The notes under the pieces: model-generated | The model's input: the letters and a program-made list of their open reading frames with translations, nothing else | Databases searched by the model: none | What the model was told of the DNA's origin: nothing | Assembly: GCA_024734495.1 (NCBI GenBank) | Contig: JALMQS010000187.1 | Location: 16,051,688-16,115,687 of the forward strand | Length of the DNA: 64,000 nucleotides | Direction: 5' to 3' | Source: Forficula auricularia | Taxonomy: Eukaryota > Arthropoda > Insecta > Dermaptera > Forficulidae | Made by a program: the position numbers and the translations under genes | In this document: in pieces, positions 1 to 11,900 of the stretch | How the letters are laid out: each line of letters begins with the position of its first letter | Position numbering within the stretch: the first letter of the stretch is position 1

Positions 1-590
1 AATTTTGCATTGGGTTCAGCCAACCTTCCGATTGGTCCCATTTTTTTCAAAGGTATTAGATCTTTTTTATTAGTTTTTTTTAGACCTAACTTCATTGTTT
101 ATGAACCGATTTCGATGGTTCTTTTTTTATCCGATAGGGCGTGTCTTAGGAATGGTGTCATATTAATTTGGTCAAGTTATGATGATATGATCACTATTAA
201 TAACATCACTAAAAAGAGAACAATAAAAATAATTTTTAAGAAAAAAATAAAAACCGACTTCAAAAAATTAAATGCAACAAATAAAATACACTAAAAGGTA
301 TAAAATAATTATTATCTTATTTAGTTACAACTAAACGACGAAATATTAACATGAAATTACTTTTTGAAGTCGGTGCCAAACATATACCTTTTATGAATCG
401 CACTCGACGGATCTTACTTAGTACGTTTGGTGGGTACGCTCGCTTATAGGTATAGTTTGTTTGGCACCGACTACAAAAAGTAATTTCATGTTAATATGTC
501 GTCGTTTAGTTGTAACTAAATAAGATAATAATTATTTTATACCTTTTAGTGTATTTTATTTGTTGCATTTAATTTTTTGAAGTCGGTTTT
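1..590. repeat. Composite repeat copy 1: unit Q (partial) plus palindromic unit P
   Basis: Two repeat units lie side by side. Unit Q (about 1-235) matches 23640-23890 and, inverted, 35360-35695. Unit P (251-590) is a long inverted repeat with arms of about 150 bp starting AACCGACTTCAAAAAATTAA and a unique centre near 400-460 (ATGAATCGCACTCGACGG). P recurs at 23916-24262 and 34784-35123. The arms are nearly exact, so the RNA or single strand would fold into a long hairpin. No transposase is encoded. It is best read as a foldback or non-autonomous DNA element; the superfamily is not recognised. Confidence 0.8.
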
Positions 591-620
591 TATTTTTTCT
601 TAAAAATTATTTTTATTAAT

Positions 621-3600
621 CTGTCTTATTAGGCTTCTGTTAGCCAACTCTTGTTTTTTTCCCGACTCCGACGTTGTTAGGTTTTCAAAAGCTAGAGTTC
701 TTTCAGTTTCAAATTCACACTTTTCTATTTTTTCTTTCCATTTCAATCTGCATTCGCCAATTTGTTAGGAAATTTAGCTCATATCGCATAAAATAAGCCG
801 TCCAAGTGAGAGTCGGACTCGCATACCTAGGATTCCGTCAGTATCTTCTAAAATACTTAAGATATCACATTCGTTTTGTGTTGTTCATAGAGAAGAATGA
901 GTTTTTTCATCTTTTTAATATTACCCACATCTTAATGCGGACAAGTAAAATAATCACCTAAAATAAGCACTTAATGGCTCTCCCGAGCCGTCGTTTAAAA
1001 TGAATTAAATTAAAAAAAAGCCCATTCTTTTTAATGAACTTTTTACATGGATACCTCACATTCCACGATAAAAAAAAATGTCATGGTGTTAGGGAAAAGG
1101 GCCTTTATCTTCACCTACCAGTTTTTTCAGGAATGGTAAAAATGTGAGTTAAATTGTGGGTATAATTTTTCATTACATATTTTAATTCAGTAGCAAATTT
1201 TCATTCGGAATAGAATAATAGCGAGGGTAAATATGAAACAAAAGCCCTATTTTTGTCTACTTAAAAATTGTCAAAATACTACGTTTTTTATTTCTAAATA
1301 TTCAAAAATTCATAACTGAGTCAATTTTCGGAATTTTCGGGCGGGACAAAAAGCATTTTGTTCAGTTCTTTCTCTAGAAACAGGAGATACCATTAGCTCG
1401 ATTTTGACTAGGTCAAGATAAAAGGCCATTTTCCCCGACACCATCACAAATATTAATCATTTTCAAACCCACAAAAATATAACTCTCACTGAAATAATTA
1501 TTTGATTAAAATTTTAATTTAATTTGCAATTTTGGGGAGAATGTTAGGTACATAATTTATAATTATTTACAAAAATAACACCCCCCCCCGTCTTAATTTT
1601 GGGCTGATTAGCGATTAATAATATCTCCTTTTAAATATATGGAACTCTTCTAGGGTGAATAGGTTTCTAGTATTTTTGTTTGAAAATTTTATATGACCTT
1701 GCTCCACCCCCCTTGGATCATTATTCCTTTCACATGGAGTCATTTCCGTAAAATTGTAGGGTGCATAAGAGAAATTTCGAACAAATCAATTAAAAGGTCT
1801 ATGATATTGATAATTCAATTTTTTGAACACCTCTATTTTGGTTCCCTAAAGAAATAATTACACCGTACTAACAGACATTTTGACAAAATAGTTGATATCT
1901 AGTAAAATATAATATAAAGTATACCTACACTGTAAGGCTTTCTTGTAGGCCAAAACACCATGGTTTCTCGCAATTTTTTTAACAAAAATATTTTGAGCCA
2001 TTTTTTAGATATATATCAAAAAACAAATCCAAAAAAAAGTTTGAGCCTCATCCACATAAGCTCACAGAGAAGTGAAACTTTAATTTTAAAATCCACTAAT
2101 AGTAATTAGTAAATTTAAATTATTATTTTAAAATACACCACGGAGTCCAGAGGGTGTAGCCCCCGGCCAGTAAGATGCTCCCTCAAGGCTTGTCTTTTAT
2201 TTCTCTTCTATTGGGTAATTTCCCTTTATTGTAACAAAAATATTCAAACAGATAAGTCGCTAAAAAAGTTTCACTTCCAAAACACTTTTTTCATGCCCGA
2301 TTACAATACTTAACCTGTACTTATAGTAAAGTAAAAAAGTGGCTATTATCTGGCTGGATGGATTATCTAGCTTATGATTAAATTTTGCTCTTATTAGACA
2401 ATTTCTATTTTTCAAATATAACGGCATCACTTCATATAATTTTTTAAATAATTACATTTTGAATGAAATTGTTAATATTTTCCAAAGTAAAGCCTAGTGG
2501 TCCAAAAACGAGTCTGGCTTATTTCTTATTCGTAATTCTTGAAAGGAGATGACTTTATTATATTAATCATCTTGACCAGAAGAGAAAAAACAATGTTTTT
2601 AGAAATAATACGCGTTAATGAATTACAGCAGGTATGAGATAAATTTTAAAACAGCTTGAAAAATGTTCCAGATTTTTTTTTATCTACTCTAAGAAATAAA
2701 TCGCCTGGCCAATTAACGGCAAGGCTGGCGCTAATTAGGAAGCTATTTTATAGCATCTACTTATTTCCTAAAAATATTATGTTATATATGTCAGTATGTA
2801 TAAAAGTTATCTATAATTCCACATTGAACTAACGGCAACCGATCACACCTGATAAATCATTAAAAAATGGTAGAGGAAACGAGAAATTTTTTTTTTTTTT
2901 AGAATGAAAAACCAATTAGAAATACTTTCTTCTTATTTATACTAATTGGATTTGGATGAAATTGTAAGTACGATGGTGATCTAGAATATGATTGCAAATT
3001 TTTATTTTGAAAAACATTAAAACGTTTTTTACTGTTTATTTAAGAGAAGTAAAACTTATTAAAAGATAAATGAAATGTTTTTTTGTTTAAGAATTTATAT
3101 ATATCTAATACTAAATTTAATCAAAATAAAAACACCATTTTATTAATTAATGCCATTAAAACTTCTCCAATTGATAATTATAAGTAGTTATTATATACCT
3201 ATATAGATTAGAACATATTTGTTTAGATTCTTGATTTTTTTATAGAGATGCCGATTTGAAAAATGTTTATTTGAAATATTATTTTTCAACTGATCATTAA
3301 ATAAATTTTTTGATCCATATCTTCAAAATTTTTATGGCTATACCTATATAGGTGTATATATCTTCGAAAAAGCGAGAATCTTCGGTAGGTTTTCGACGAC
3401 AAATTTTTTCTTAACACGCATATCCCCGAAAATGAGCAGTTTTGGATCTGGAGTAAATTAGAAGAATTTACCGTTTATATTGTTAATAAACAGAATAGAA
3501 TATTCTGAAGTTTATTGACAAAATTGCCATTATTAAAATCAAAAGTCGAAAAAAAAATTAATTTAATTTTCAGATACAATCAAATATTTTATAAATTATT

Positions 3601-4492
3601 TAATATTACTTATTTACTTTATTTAATCCTAATCTTTTCTACCGTTAAGTGTAAAGGAGGTGGAGTGAGTCGGGTATTTTATTAATATTAAATAATAAAT
3701 TAAAGTAAATAATCAAGAAGTAGATTTAAGTCGAGACAGTCATAATAATTATCAAATCTATTTGATCTTTCCCTTAAATTTCATATATTTCTGTTACTTT
3801 TTATAGCTTTTTTGAGTTCAGATAAAATATATTTTGGTAATTGTTTAAAAAATGCTAATTTTTATAAAAGTATTTAAAATCTTTCATGGATATTTTTTGA
3901 AAGAAAAAAGTAACTTCTAAATTAAATTCCAACTTTTTTGTTAAAAACTTGCCAAATTTGAACAAGATCGGTTGAGTTTTCTTTTGAAAAAACTTTAAAA
4001 CACGTAAAATAATATTCCAAATGAAACGTAAGGTTAACTTCTGATATGAAGACAACTATCTGATTAGCAGACTTTTAAAAATATGAATCGGATCATCAGT
4101 CAGTAATCTTTTCGTGAATATTCTTTCTTAATTTGTTATTTTTAGATTTGTGACTTTAATTAGTATAACTTAAGGCGTTTTAAATATTTTCTTATATTTT
4201 GAAATTTACTTTAATAAGTTTTAACTCAGAAAAATTGTGGGTGATATACGACCAAACCATGTTTTTAAATTTTTCTAATAAAACAATTTTTTTTTTTGCT
4301 TTCCTTTTATCATTGAATACATAATTACACATAGTTCATTAATTTCCCATCTAATAACTAATAAGTTAGCTGCTATTTCAATAGATTACAAGTATCACAA
4401 ACAGTATTACAACGCATGGCTCAATTACTTATATATAGTTAGTTTTTTAAAAAGATATATAGGTATATATTTACTAACAAGAATATTTGTAT
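621..4492. other. AT-rich stretch without a recognisable gene; two repeat segments
   Basis: No coding region can be supported; the only sizeable open frame (3855-4055, -) is Lys/Phe-rich and compositionally like non-coding DNA. About 1550-2050 is a degraded copy of repeat T, also at 36500-37350, 51300-52110 and 52440-53010, sharing C-tracts and a CCATGGTTTC segment. About 2037-2290 matches 14215-14440 (TTTGAGCCTC, then AACAGATAAGTCGCTAAA-like sequence). The rest shows nothing beyond AT-rich simple sequence. Confidence 0.6.
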
Positions 4493-4650
4493 TTAAGGTA
4501 GTTGTTTTTCGACAATACTAGCAAAAAGTTAATGCTAGAATATATAGAACAGACAATAAGGATTCATAATTAATAAGCCCAAAACTGTTTGCTGTTCATG
4601 TACCACTATTAGCCAATCCCATGCCCGTTTGACAAATCTGGCAACACTGT

Positions 4651-5540
4651 TAAAATGTCAATGTTGCCTCCTCAATTACTCTCGACCTAGACAAATTGAA
4701 TAAATGGGGCTCTCAAAATTTAGTTAACTTTAATTCAAACAAGACTCAATGTTGTCTAATTTCTAGGCGCGAAAATAAAGATTTCCGTGATATTCACTTC
4801 GATTCGAATACCCTAAAAATGTGTGACAGCCTATCCATGTTGGGCGTCTCTGTCGCATCTGACCTGTTTTGGAATGAACACATCTCCTCTGTGGCGAAAT
4901 CTGCAGCAAGGAAGATTGGCTTCTTATTCAGGTCCAAGCGATTTTACAAACCCCACAACTTCTCACCATCTACAAGGCCCAAATCCGCCCCCTGTCTCGA
5001 ATACGGCTCTCATCTATGGAGAGGAGCCTCAAAATATTCTCTTGCTACCCTGGATGCAATTCAGAAACGAGCCGTCAGGCTAATTAACGATTCTACCCTC
5101 ACCGACTCCCTCGACTCGCTGGCTCATCGAAGGAGATGTCTCTGCCCTTTCCCTTTTCTATAGATACTATCACGGCAGGTGCTCTGATGAGATAAAATCA
5201 ATAATTCCCCCCAAAGCATGCTTTGCACGCAGCACACGTTTTGCCGACTCCCAACACTCTTTCGCGGTCAAATTGGAAAAGTGCCGGACCACTTCATTCG
5301 TCGAATTACATATATCCCCATGACTTCAAGGAACTGGAACTCTCTCCCAGCCTTCATCTTTCCCAGCACCTATAATCTTCAAACCTTCAAAACCAGGGTG
5401 CATAGACACCTACGTCTACACCCTCTCACTTAATCAACTTTCCCTTCTCTTCGGTAATGCAAGGGTCTTTCGAGATCCATAGGAGCTGCATCTTTACTGG
5501 TGCACCTCTTCTTGCATTCGATTGCATTAAAAAAAAAAAA
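4651..5540 (+). mobile_element. 5'-truncated Jockey/CR1-like LINE, copy 1
   Basis: This is the 3' end of a non-LTR retrotransposon. The frame starting 4696 encodes the end of the reverse transcriptase (LNKWGSQNLVNFNSNKTQ) and the thumb-like tract ending LATLDAIQKRAVRLI. It breaks by frameshift near 4955-5165 and resumes at about 5218-5433 to the C-terminus FKTRVHRHL. The 3' UTR ends in a poly(A) run at 5529-5540. It sits inside M1; the uninterrupted M1 copy near 54690 (CTGGCAACATTGTCCGAGC on the minus strand) is the empty site, and ACTGT is repeated on both sides. Catalytic motifs are lost to 5' truncation, so it is inactive. Confidence 0.9.
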
Positions 5541-5572
5541 CTGTCCGAGCTTGTATATATTTTATCATAGAA

Positions 5573-5707
5573 ATGTCAGATAAATTACATTATAAAGAAA
5601 GATTTATAAAACAAAAAGTTCTTAATAAGCGATTGAAAGCTGTTGCGACAATAACTGAAGCGAAAAAACGTAAAAAAGTACTAAAGTTAATCCACTTTTT
5701 AGGTTAA
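5573..5707 (+). CDS. Small ORF inside M1, partly conserved in the second copy
   Basis: A 44-residue frame begins MSDKLHYKERFIKQKVLNKR and is rich in Lys. The M1 copy at 54 kb (- strand, start near 54660) keeps most residues (MTDKIHYKGRFIKQKVLNKR) but diverges at the C-terminus. No family is recognised. It could be a captured host exon, a transposase remnant or a chance frame in a repeat. Conservation between copies alone does not prove coding, because the DNA itself is conserved. Confidence 0.25.
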   Translation: MSDKLHYKERFIKQKVLNKRLKAVATITEAKKRKKVLKLIHFLG

Positions 5708-6085
5708 ATAAATGCGTTGTTGCCAGCTTGTTTTTAGTGTAAATTTTTGATTATAGATTTTTCATTATTTATTCATTATTATCTCAGAAACTGTGTTGTA
5801 ACTATGAATTAAAATTTTCTTAATTATTGTTTAATATTGGTTTAGTTTTTTATAACAATAGTATGAAGAGTTTCTTAATTATAATTAAATATGTATGTAA
5901 ACTTTCCGATATCCCGTATAGTGTATATATAAGAATCTGAAAAACTCTATCTTTGGAAATTAATATCTCCGGAACTATATTATTCATAAATTTCTTTGCC
6001 ACCAATCGATGCAGAAGTATTTAAATAATAATCTTTCTGAATTTCAAAAAAATCCTAAGAAGACCCATATAGTGAAACAACTACC

Positions 6086-6279
6086 TTAATATTTATCATC
6101 CATCTTATACTCAACTTTTTTCTTCTTGAGGCAAAGGCATTCATTCAGGTGTTCATGAGGAAGCGAAACGAACGATTTTCCACACAAAGGTACTGCTGAA
6201 CAAAATAAACGTTCGAGCTGTACGTGTGGTATATTAGAATTAATTGGTTCTTTTGACCGGGGCCTCGAAATAGACATTC
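6086..6279 (-). CDS. Candidate host exon with UBZ-like zinc motif (terminal exon?)
   Basis: On the minus strand a pyrimidine/AT tract ending in TTTTTAAAG precedes an open frame of about 64 codons, GMSISRPRSKEPINSN onwards. It contains LCGKSFVSLPHEHLNECL, whose C...H-x3-C spacing resembles UBZ4-type ubiquitin-binding fingers of DNA-repair proteins, though the first Cys of the usual CxxC is absent (VPLC). The stop codon overlaps the TTAA at the edge of M1, so M1 may have supplied the stop. Codon composition is less biased than the flanks. No second exon was found; a decayed gene fragment is equally possible. Confidence 0.35.
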
Positions 6280-6783
6280 CTTTAAAAATAAATAAATACA
6301 TTTTCTATTAAGTTAATATAAAAAAAATCTTAGAAACCTAGTGAACTAGTGCTTGGTTGTATTTAAACTATAAAAATACAAACAATTCATCTTAGATAAA
6401 AACAATTTTCCAATTAATCATATTTTCTGTCAAATGACATAAAATTGAGGCTAATGGAAATAAAAAAAATATTGTATTTTAAGGTAAATTTATTATTAAT
6501 CATGAAGAGAACTCTTCTTGTTTTACCTGATCATTAATGAGAACGGAACAAAACTAAAATTGCCATCTCGTTTAAGAAATTGTTTCTGGATGACTCTTTG
6601 TTCTTTTTATATTTTTTAAATCGATTTCTTATATCCAGTAAATCTTGGACTATTAGAAATAATATCAAGTGAAAGAAATCATTATATTATACAATAATTA
6701 TTTTAAAGTATAGATCGTGGATGGATCACTCTCATGACCGTAGCATTTATGTATAGAGCAGATATATAAATGTATATTCAAAA

Positions 6784-7091
6784 CCGAGGGGTGAACCGCG
6801 ACCTAATATGCTGTACACCTACTTCCACTTGTACTTCCAAATATTTCCAAGTACTTCCAAATATTTCCAAGTACTTCCAAATATTTCCAGGTGCTTCCAA
6901 ATATTTCCAAGTACTTCCAAATATTTCCAAGTACTTTCAAATATTTCCAAGTACTTCCATATTTCCAAATAATTGCAAATATTTCCAAGTAATTCCAAAT
7001 ATTTCCAAGTATTTCCTAATATTTCCAAATACTTCCAAAATACTTCCAAAGAGGTGTACATGCACCTACTTCCAATCACGGATCACCCTCG
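6784..7091. mobile_element. TIR element with minisatellite core, copy 1
   Basis: The ends are inverted: CGAGGGGTGAACCGCG on the left and its imperfect complement ending CACCCTCG at 7091. Between them is a roughly 20-bp minisatellite of alternating GTACTTCCAA and ATATTTCCAA units (about 6830-7045). TTCAAA occurs at both borders, a possible target duplication. Related copies, in the opposite orientation, lie at 40751-40985 and 41007-41155. There is no transposase, so it is a non-autonomous element whose interior is a tandem repeat. Confidence 0.75.
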
Positions 7092-8204
7092 TTCAAATGG
7101 ATAGAAAGCTTTCTGACAAACCGAAGTATAAAAGTTGTGGTGGATGGAACATCTTCTGAATCGTTCTCCACAAACTCTGGTGTTCCCCAAGGCTCTGTAA
7201 TCTCCTCCACACTCTCCTTATTTATATAAACGACCTTATTGATCAAACGGCAAACCCCACTCATTGTTACGCCGACGATAGCACTCTACACGGCAAACCC
7301 TCTCTCCCGAATAATCGAATCAATATTGCCTCCTCAATTACTCTCGACCTAGACAAACTGAATAAATGGGGCTCTCAAAATTTAGTTAACTTCAATTCAA
7401 ACAAGACTCAATGTTGTCTAATTTCTAGGCGCGAAAATAGAGATTTCCCTGATATTCACTTCGATTCGAATACCCTGAAAATGTGTGACAGCCTATCCAT
7501 GTTGGGCGTCTCTGTCGCATCTGACCTGTCTTGGAATGAACACATCTCCTCTGTGGCGAAATCTGCAGCAAGGAAGATTGGCTTCTTATTCAGGTCCAAG
7601 CGATTTTACAAACCCCCACAACTTCTCACCATCTACAAGGCCCAAATCCGCCCCTGTCTCGAATACGGCTCTCATCTGTGGAGAGGAGCCTCAAAATATT
7701 CTCTTGCTACCCTTGATGCAATTCAGAAACGAGCCGTCAGGCTAATTGACGATTCTACCCTCACCGACTCCCTCGACTCGCTGGCTCATCGAAGAGATGT
7801 CTCCGCCCTTTCCCTTTTCTATAGATACTATCACGGCAGGTGCTCTGATGAGATAAAATCAATAATTCCCCCAAAGCATGCTTTGCACGCAGCACACGTT
7901 TTGCCGACTCCCAACACTCTTTCGCGGTCAAATTAGAAAAGTGCCGGACCACTTCATTCGCGAATTGATATATCCCCATGACTTCAAGGAACTGGAACTC
8001 TCTCCCAGCCTCTATCTTTCCCAGCACCTATGATCTTCAAACCTTCAAAACCAGGGTGCATAGACACCTATGTCTACACCCTCTCACTTAAACAACTTTC
8101 CCTTCTCTTCGGTAATGCAAGGGTCTTTCGAGATCCATAGGGGCTACATCTTTACTGGTGCACCCCTTCTTGCATTCGATTGCATTAAAAAAAAAAAAAA
8201 AAAA
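7092..8204 (+). mobile_element. 5'-truncated Jockey/CR1-like LINE, copy 2 with RT motifs
   Basis: Translation from 7098 gives WIESFLTNRSIKVVVDG, then NSGVPQGSVIS (RT motif B). After a one-base frameshift near 7215 come YINDL and HCYADDSTLH (catalytic motif C, 7223 onwards). This frame stays open to 7936; another break is followed by the C-terminal frame 7978-8091 (TSRNWNSLPASIFPST). The 3' UTR ends with TTGCATTCGATTGCATT plus poly(A) at 8187-8204. It is closely related to the copy at 4651-5540. Endonuclease and the 5' part of RT are missing and frames are broken, so it is dead. Confidence 0.92.
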
Positions 8205-8411
8205 CTAATAACCCAATTATGTTCAAATATAGTTTTCATTTTCACACAATTCTTAATTTCAGAAAAACATTTTCAATGTTTTAATGCCATTTTTCCAAGT
8301 TAAACATATCTTCTGACTGATTAAGTGGGGAACAATATAAAAGCAAGAGAATTCCAAAAAACCTAGCTCATTTCGTATTTTTGCATGTAAAAAATGTAAC
8401 ATTCTAGTATA

Positions 8412-8755
8412 GGGTGGGCCATTTAACTTTTGGAATTTGAATCGGCTATATAAAAAAATAAAAAGACTAATAAATATTTTTTTTTAATTATGAGTTTATT
8501 AGAAAGATTGGACATTTTCATTTATGAATGAAACACAACATCATTATTCGAATTCCAAAAACAGTGCGCAAAAGATCGATTGTTACGTTGGCTGTGTGGC
8601 AAGTGGCCCCGTCCTGTTGAAACCAAATGTCACCCATGTCATCCTTTTCAATTTTTGGAAACAAAAATGTTGTTTTTCATTCTAAATGAAAATGTCCAAA
8701 CTCATAATTTTGAAAAAATATTCATTAGTTTTTTTCGAAGAGTCCCGGAGGGATA
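8412..8755 (-). mobile_element. Decayed DNA transposon with a Tc1/mariner-type transposase scrap
   Basis: On the minus strand 8542-8640 stays open for 33 codons reading DMGDIWFQQDGATCHTANVT. FQQDGA-xx-HTA is the second catalytic Asp block of Tc1/mariner-superfamily transposases. Subterminal inverted pieces (GAAAATGTCCAA-like and AATATTTATTAGT-like) surround it. Nearly all other transposase sequence is gone. Confidence 0.6.
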
Positions 8756-9000
8756 TTAAAAAAAAACTTAGTGAATAAATAAACTTTTATAGGGTTCTGT
8801 TCAGTAGCTAGTGCCTGTCCTTTACATCATTGAAACTGCATTAACACTTGATATTTACACATAATTTGTATAGAGGTTACCTGAAATCGTATATTATAAT
8901 ATTTTAATATAATGATTATTTTGAAGTGTGTTAATTTATAATTAAAATTTAATCCTGAGATGTTGAATAACAGCTCATTAAGTAGACAAAATTTAATTTA

Positions 9001-9075
9001 AAAGTTTTTATTTTGCCTAGAGTAGCAGAGTTGTTGATTCATAAAAAGAAACAAAGAGGTTCTTCTCTGCAAATA
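9001..9075 (-). repeat. Tail of a hammerhead-associated element (family A/J type)
   Basis: The segment AGTTTTTATTTTGCCTAGAG followed by TAGCAGAG is the complement of the conserved 3' tail TTCTGCTACTCTCGGCAAAA of family A elements (16722, 39650, 53791, 61488). It adjoins GATTCATAAA and AACAAAGAGG, which begin the element at 32574-33133. No ribozyme core is left here. Confidence 0.4.
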
Positions 9076-9194
9076 AACTACACTCTCAAAGATATATTTA
9101 TTATTTATTTGTTTGAGCTATGTATTTCAATCGAAGTGGAACACCTAAGTCTTAACACATGGGCGCCACTAGGGGGGGGGCAGTAAAAACTCAC

Positions 9195-10560
9195 TATTTA
9201 TGTTAAAGTTTAGTAAATAAAGTTCTAATTATACATATATACAAAAGATGATAAATAAATACATTGTGTAGATAAAACAATATTTTTCCACTTGGAAAAA
9301 AAAGAAAAAAAAAACAGAGCTTGAAAGGCAGGGGGCCAGACCCCCCCCCCCCCGCCCCGCCCACCCGCGGATACCCTTCTCTCGATTATTTTGATAATTT
9401 TTTATTTTAAACATCTATTCATTCTACAAATTTTAAGACCGGGGTTGATAGTGGTCCTATGATAATTACTATTTTTTTTTCGATTTTTGATTTTGATTAT
9501 CTTTCAACAAACTAAAATACTAATTATTTATTTTAACACCTGTTAACGATAAAAATGAATTCAAAATAACTAAAAAAAGAGAACTCAATAACAAAAAGTG
9601 GTTATATAATAATGGTTAATAGAAAATAAAATTTTTTCGAAATTTTCAAAAATCGCAAAAAATAGTAATTATCATCGGATCAATATCAGCTCGGTCTTAA
9701 AAATTGTAGAATGAATAGAAGTTTAAAATAATAAAAAAAAAATCGAACAGTAGGCCTACATACAGTTTCAAAAACAAAATTAAAATTTTCAAACTCAAAA
9801 ATCGAATATAAAAACACTTTAAATTTTTTTTCTATTTTCTTTCTAAATAGTAGGTAACAAGCATCTTCTCTTTTATTTTTGTGAAACCTACCTAGAATTT
9901 CATATTTTTAAATTTCTAAAAATTTTTAAAATTTTCTTTACTTTAACTGAACGTTTATTTAATAAAAAATAATTTACATTTTAGGGACAATTTGATCTTA
10001 GTGAAAAATTATCTTAATATAATAATTTTTTTTTCTATTTTCTTTCTAAATAGTAGTTATGTAAAAAAACAAAAATTTCAAAAAAAATTTTTTGAAGAAG
10101 TTATGAGCAAAAAACTGAAATTCTCTATCTTTCAAAACGGTGATCAAAAAAATTTCAAAATTTACCAGGAAGAGTTTTTTGATGGGTACTAAAAAATGTC
10201 AAAAAATGAAGGAAATCAAAAATTAAAATTTTTCAAACCGTCCGATTTGGCGTGGAATGCCCTAAATGTATCACTTGTGAAAAAATAGTAACATATTTTT
10301 TTTTATTTTTTTTATTTGTAAATATATCTTAAAAAACTTAAAAATTCTAATATATTCGCGGCTCCCCTACATATTTTCCGCGGCCACCCTGTTAAGAATC
10401 GCTGCTCTACTATATATGTTAAAGTTTAGTAAATAAAGTTCAATTATACATATATACAAAAGAAGATAAATAAATATATTGTGTAGATAAAAACAATATT
10501 TTTCCATTTAAAATATTAAAAAAAGAGTTTGAAAGCCGGACCCTCTTCTCTTAACATATC
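9195..10560. repeat. Pair of direct repeats (9195-9372 and 10408-10560)
   Basis: The two segments share TATGTTAAAGTTTAGTAAAT through GATAAAAcAATATTTTTCCA with few differences. The first continues into C and G homopolymer runs (9341-9358). Between them lie AT-rich DNA, the segment 9855-10018 (repeated at 12674-12836) and no supported gene. Confidence 0.6.
9855..10018 (+). repeat. Segment duplicated almost exactly at 12674-12836
   Basis: About 164 bp, from TAACAAGCATCTTCTC to AAAAATTATCTTAAT, is nearly identical at both places. The 12.6-kb copy is joined to a ribozyme-like core (family B), but this one has only the downstream part, so it looks like a fragment or partial duplication of that element. 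GTGAAACCTACCTAGAAT marks the family. Confidence 0.75.
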
Positions 10561-11012
10561 CTTCCTGAAAAAAAGGTGAAATTTATGGTCTAATATTAAC
10601 TTTTATTGTGCAAAGAAGCAAATGAATTTCTTAATAATTTATTTTAAAAAATAATAATAAATAAAATAAAGTTAAAATGGAATAGGTATTTTAAAAATTT
10701 CACTTTGTTAATAGATTTACCTAAAAGAATGTTCGGGATACTTTATATTTTAAAAATGATTAATATGTAGGTACCATATATTATGATAAAATATATTGAC
10801 GATTAAAATTTTTCGGGGATTAGATTTAGAAAAGCTTAAGTCTCCCGATAAGAAAGAAGACTATAAAAGAGTAGAGGGTAAAAATTGACGGAATGCAAAG
10901 TAACGGAGCTGCCCAATGAAACATATCTCAACGGTGAAAATCTTCTCTGTTGCAGCTGTGAACAGGAAAAGGCCAAGACCAAGAAAAGGAGACGGCGAGG
11001 GAAAAAACGTAA

Positions 11013-11153
11013 AAAAGTCGTTCGATTAAATTGGTCTCATACACTCTCCTTCGGTGGGACAAAGAAGAGCTAATTAGGCAAACTGACTTCCATAACGGGA
11101 CCCCCGGCGCTCCAGCGAAAACACTCTCAAAGAATTATCAATCATCGATCAAG
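11013..11153 (+). CDS. Candidate exon A of an unidentified + strand gene
   Basis: A GC-richer island ends at a good donor (ATCAAG/gtaaaag). The phase-0 frame is open from just after a TAA at 11010 to the donor and reads LRWDKEELIRQTDFHNGT, then PGAPAKTLSKNYQSSIK. Its 3' phase matches exon B at 27371. Its acceptor or start is unclear: no ATG lies in frame and no strong acceptor after 11012 is visible. An upstream acceptor-like site (TCTTCTCTGTTGCAG, ending 10955) leads to stops in this frame. It could be a UTR or non-coding exon. Confidence 0.35.
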
Positions 11154-11159
11154 GTAAAA

Positions 11160-11900
11160 GAAAAAAAATTGTAATTCTCACGATAATCTATCTATAAATG
11201 TGCTCGCCGAATTCTGGAGCACTTCATTTTCAATTTTAAAAGATACTCCTCCTCCTCCTATTATCTTCTAAGTCCCGTACCATTGACAATCCGTAAGTGT
11301 TGTGCTTACATCATCACTTTTAATGATCTGATTTATTCTATTTATTTAAACTCTAGCATATTGAAATAAGTATTTTTTTTCAATATAATACAATTTAAAT
11401 GACAATAATTCAAATAAGAAAAAAAAGTAATTAAAGCGACCAAGTGCGGCTGGGACTTGTATATCGTAGACATGGGCGTAGTTAGGGGGTGGTAAGGGAG
11501 CAGTGACCCCCCCCCTACAAAACTCATTGCCCCCCTAGAAAAATCGACAGTATTGAAGAAATATACTGTTACACTGTATCACATATGTATTTTCTATTAA
11601 ATTATTTTGTTAGTTCCAAAATTGACGATTCTACTAAAAAGTTATTTGTTCTCTAATATAGATATAATGTTGTTCGAGGGTTGCAATAGTGACACAACTC
11701 AAAAAATGCAATTTTTGGGCTAAACACATATCACAATGTGAAAAACTATTTTCTTTCAACCAGTAATACTGGCATATCTCTTAGTTTAATATTAAGATTG
11801 CTAGATGGATTTGTGGAACAGTCTGTCTGTTAATACTTGGGATTATAGTCCTCTGCCCCCTATGATTAAATCAATTATAAATTTTGTCAAGTCCTAATGT
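11160..11900. other. No gene seen; C-rich repeat end near 11470-11540
   Basis: The only structured item is CATGGGCGTAGTTAGGGGG followed by a C-run, resembling the end of a common invertebrate non-autonomous DNA repeat; similar ends occur near 9160 and 26165. Confidence 0.4.

Larger units (their letters stand above)
4497..6085 (+). mobile_element. TTAA-flanked TIR element M1, copy 1, interrupted by a LINE
   Basis: The ends are GGTAGTTGTTT and its inverse AAACAACTACC, each abutting TTAA (4493-4496 and 6086-6089). A TTAA target duplication is the hallmark of piggyBac-type transposition. Without the LINE inserted at 4651-5540 the element is about 700 bp and matches the copy at 54125-54844 in opposite orientation along its whole length. 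It encodes no transposase but carries one small frame (5573-5707) partly kept in the other copy. Assignment to piggyBac rests only on TTAA and the TIRs. Confidence 0.75.

Noticed and set aside
5187..5200. CTGATGA in both LINE copies (also near 7842)
   Set aside because: No stem II, GAAA or cleavage triplet follows; it lies in coding sequence of the reverse transcriptase.
6830..7045. CRISPR-like array or heat-shock element cluster (TTCCAAGTACTTCC)
   Set aside because: Units are contiguous 20-bp minisatellite repeats without spacers, bounded by transposon-type TIRs in a eukaryotic genome.
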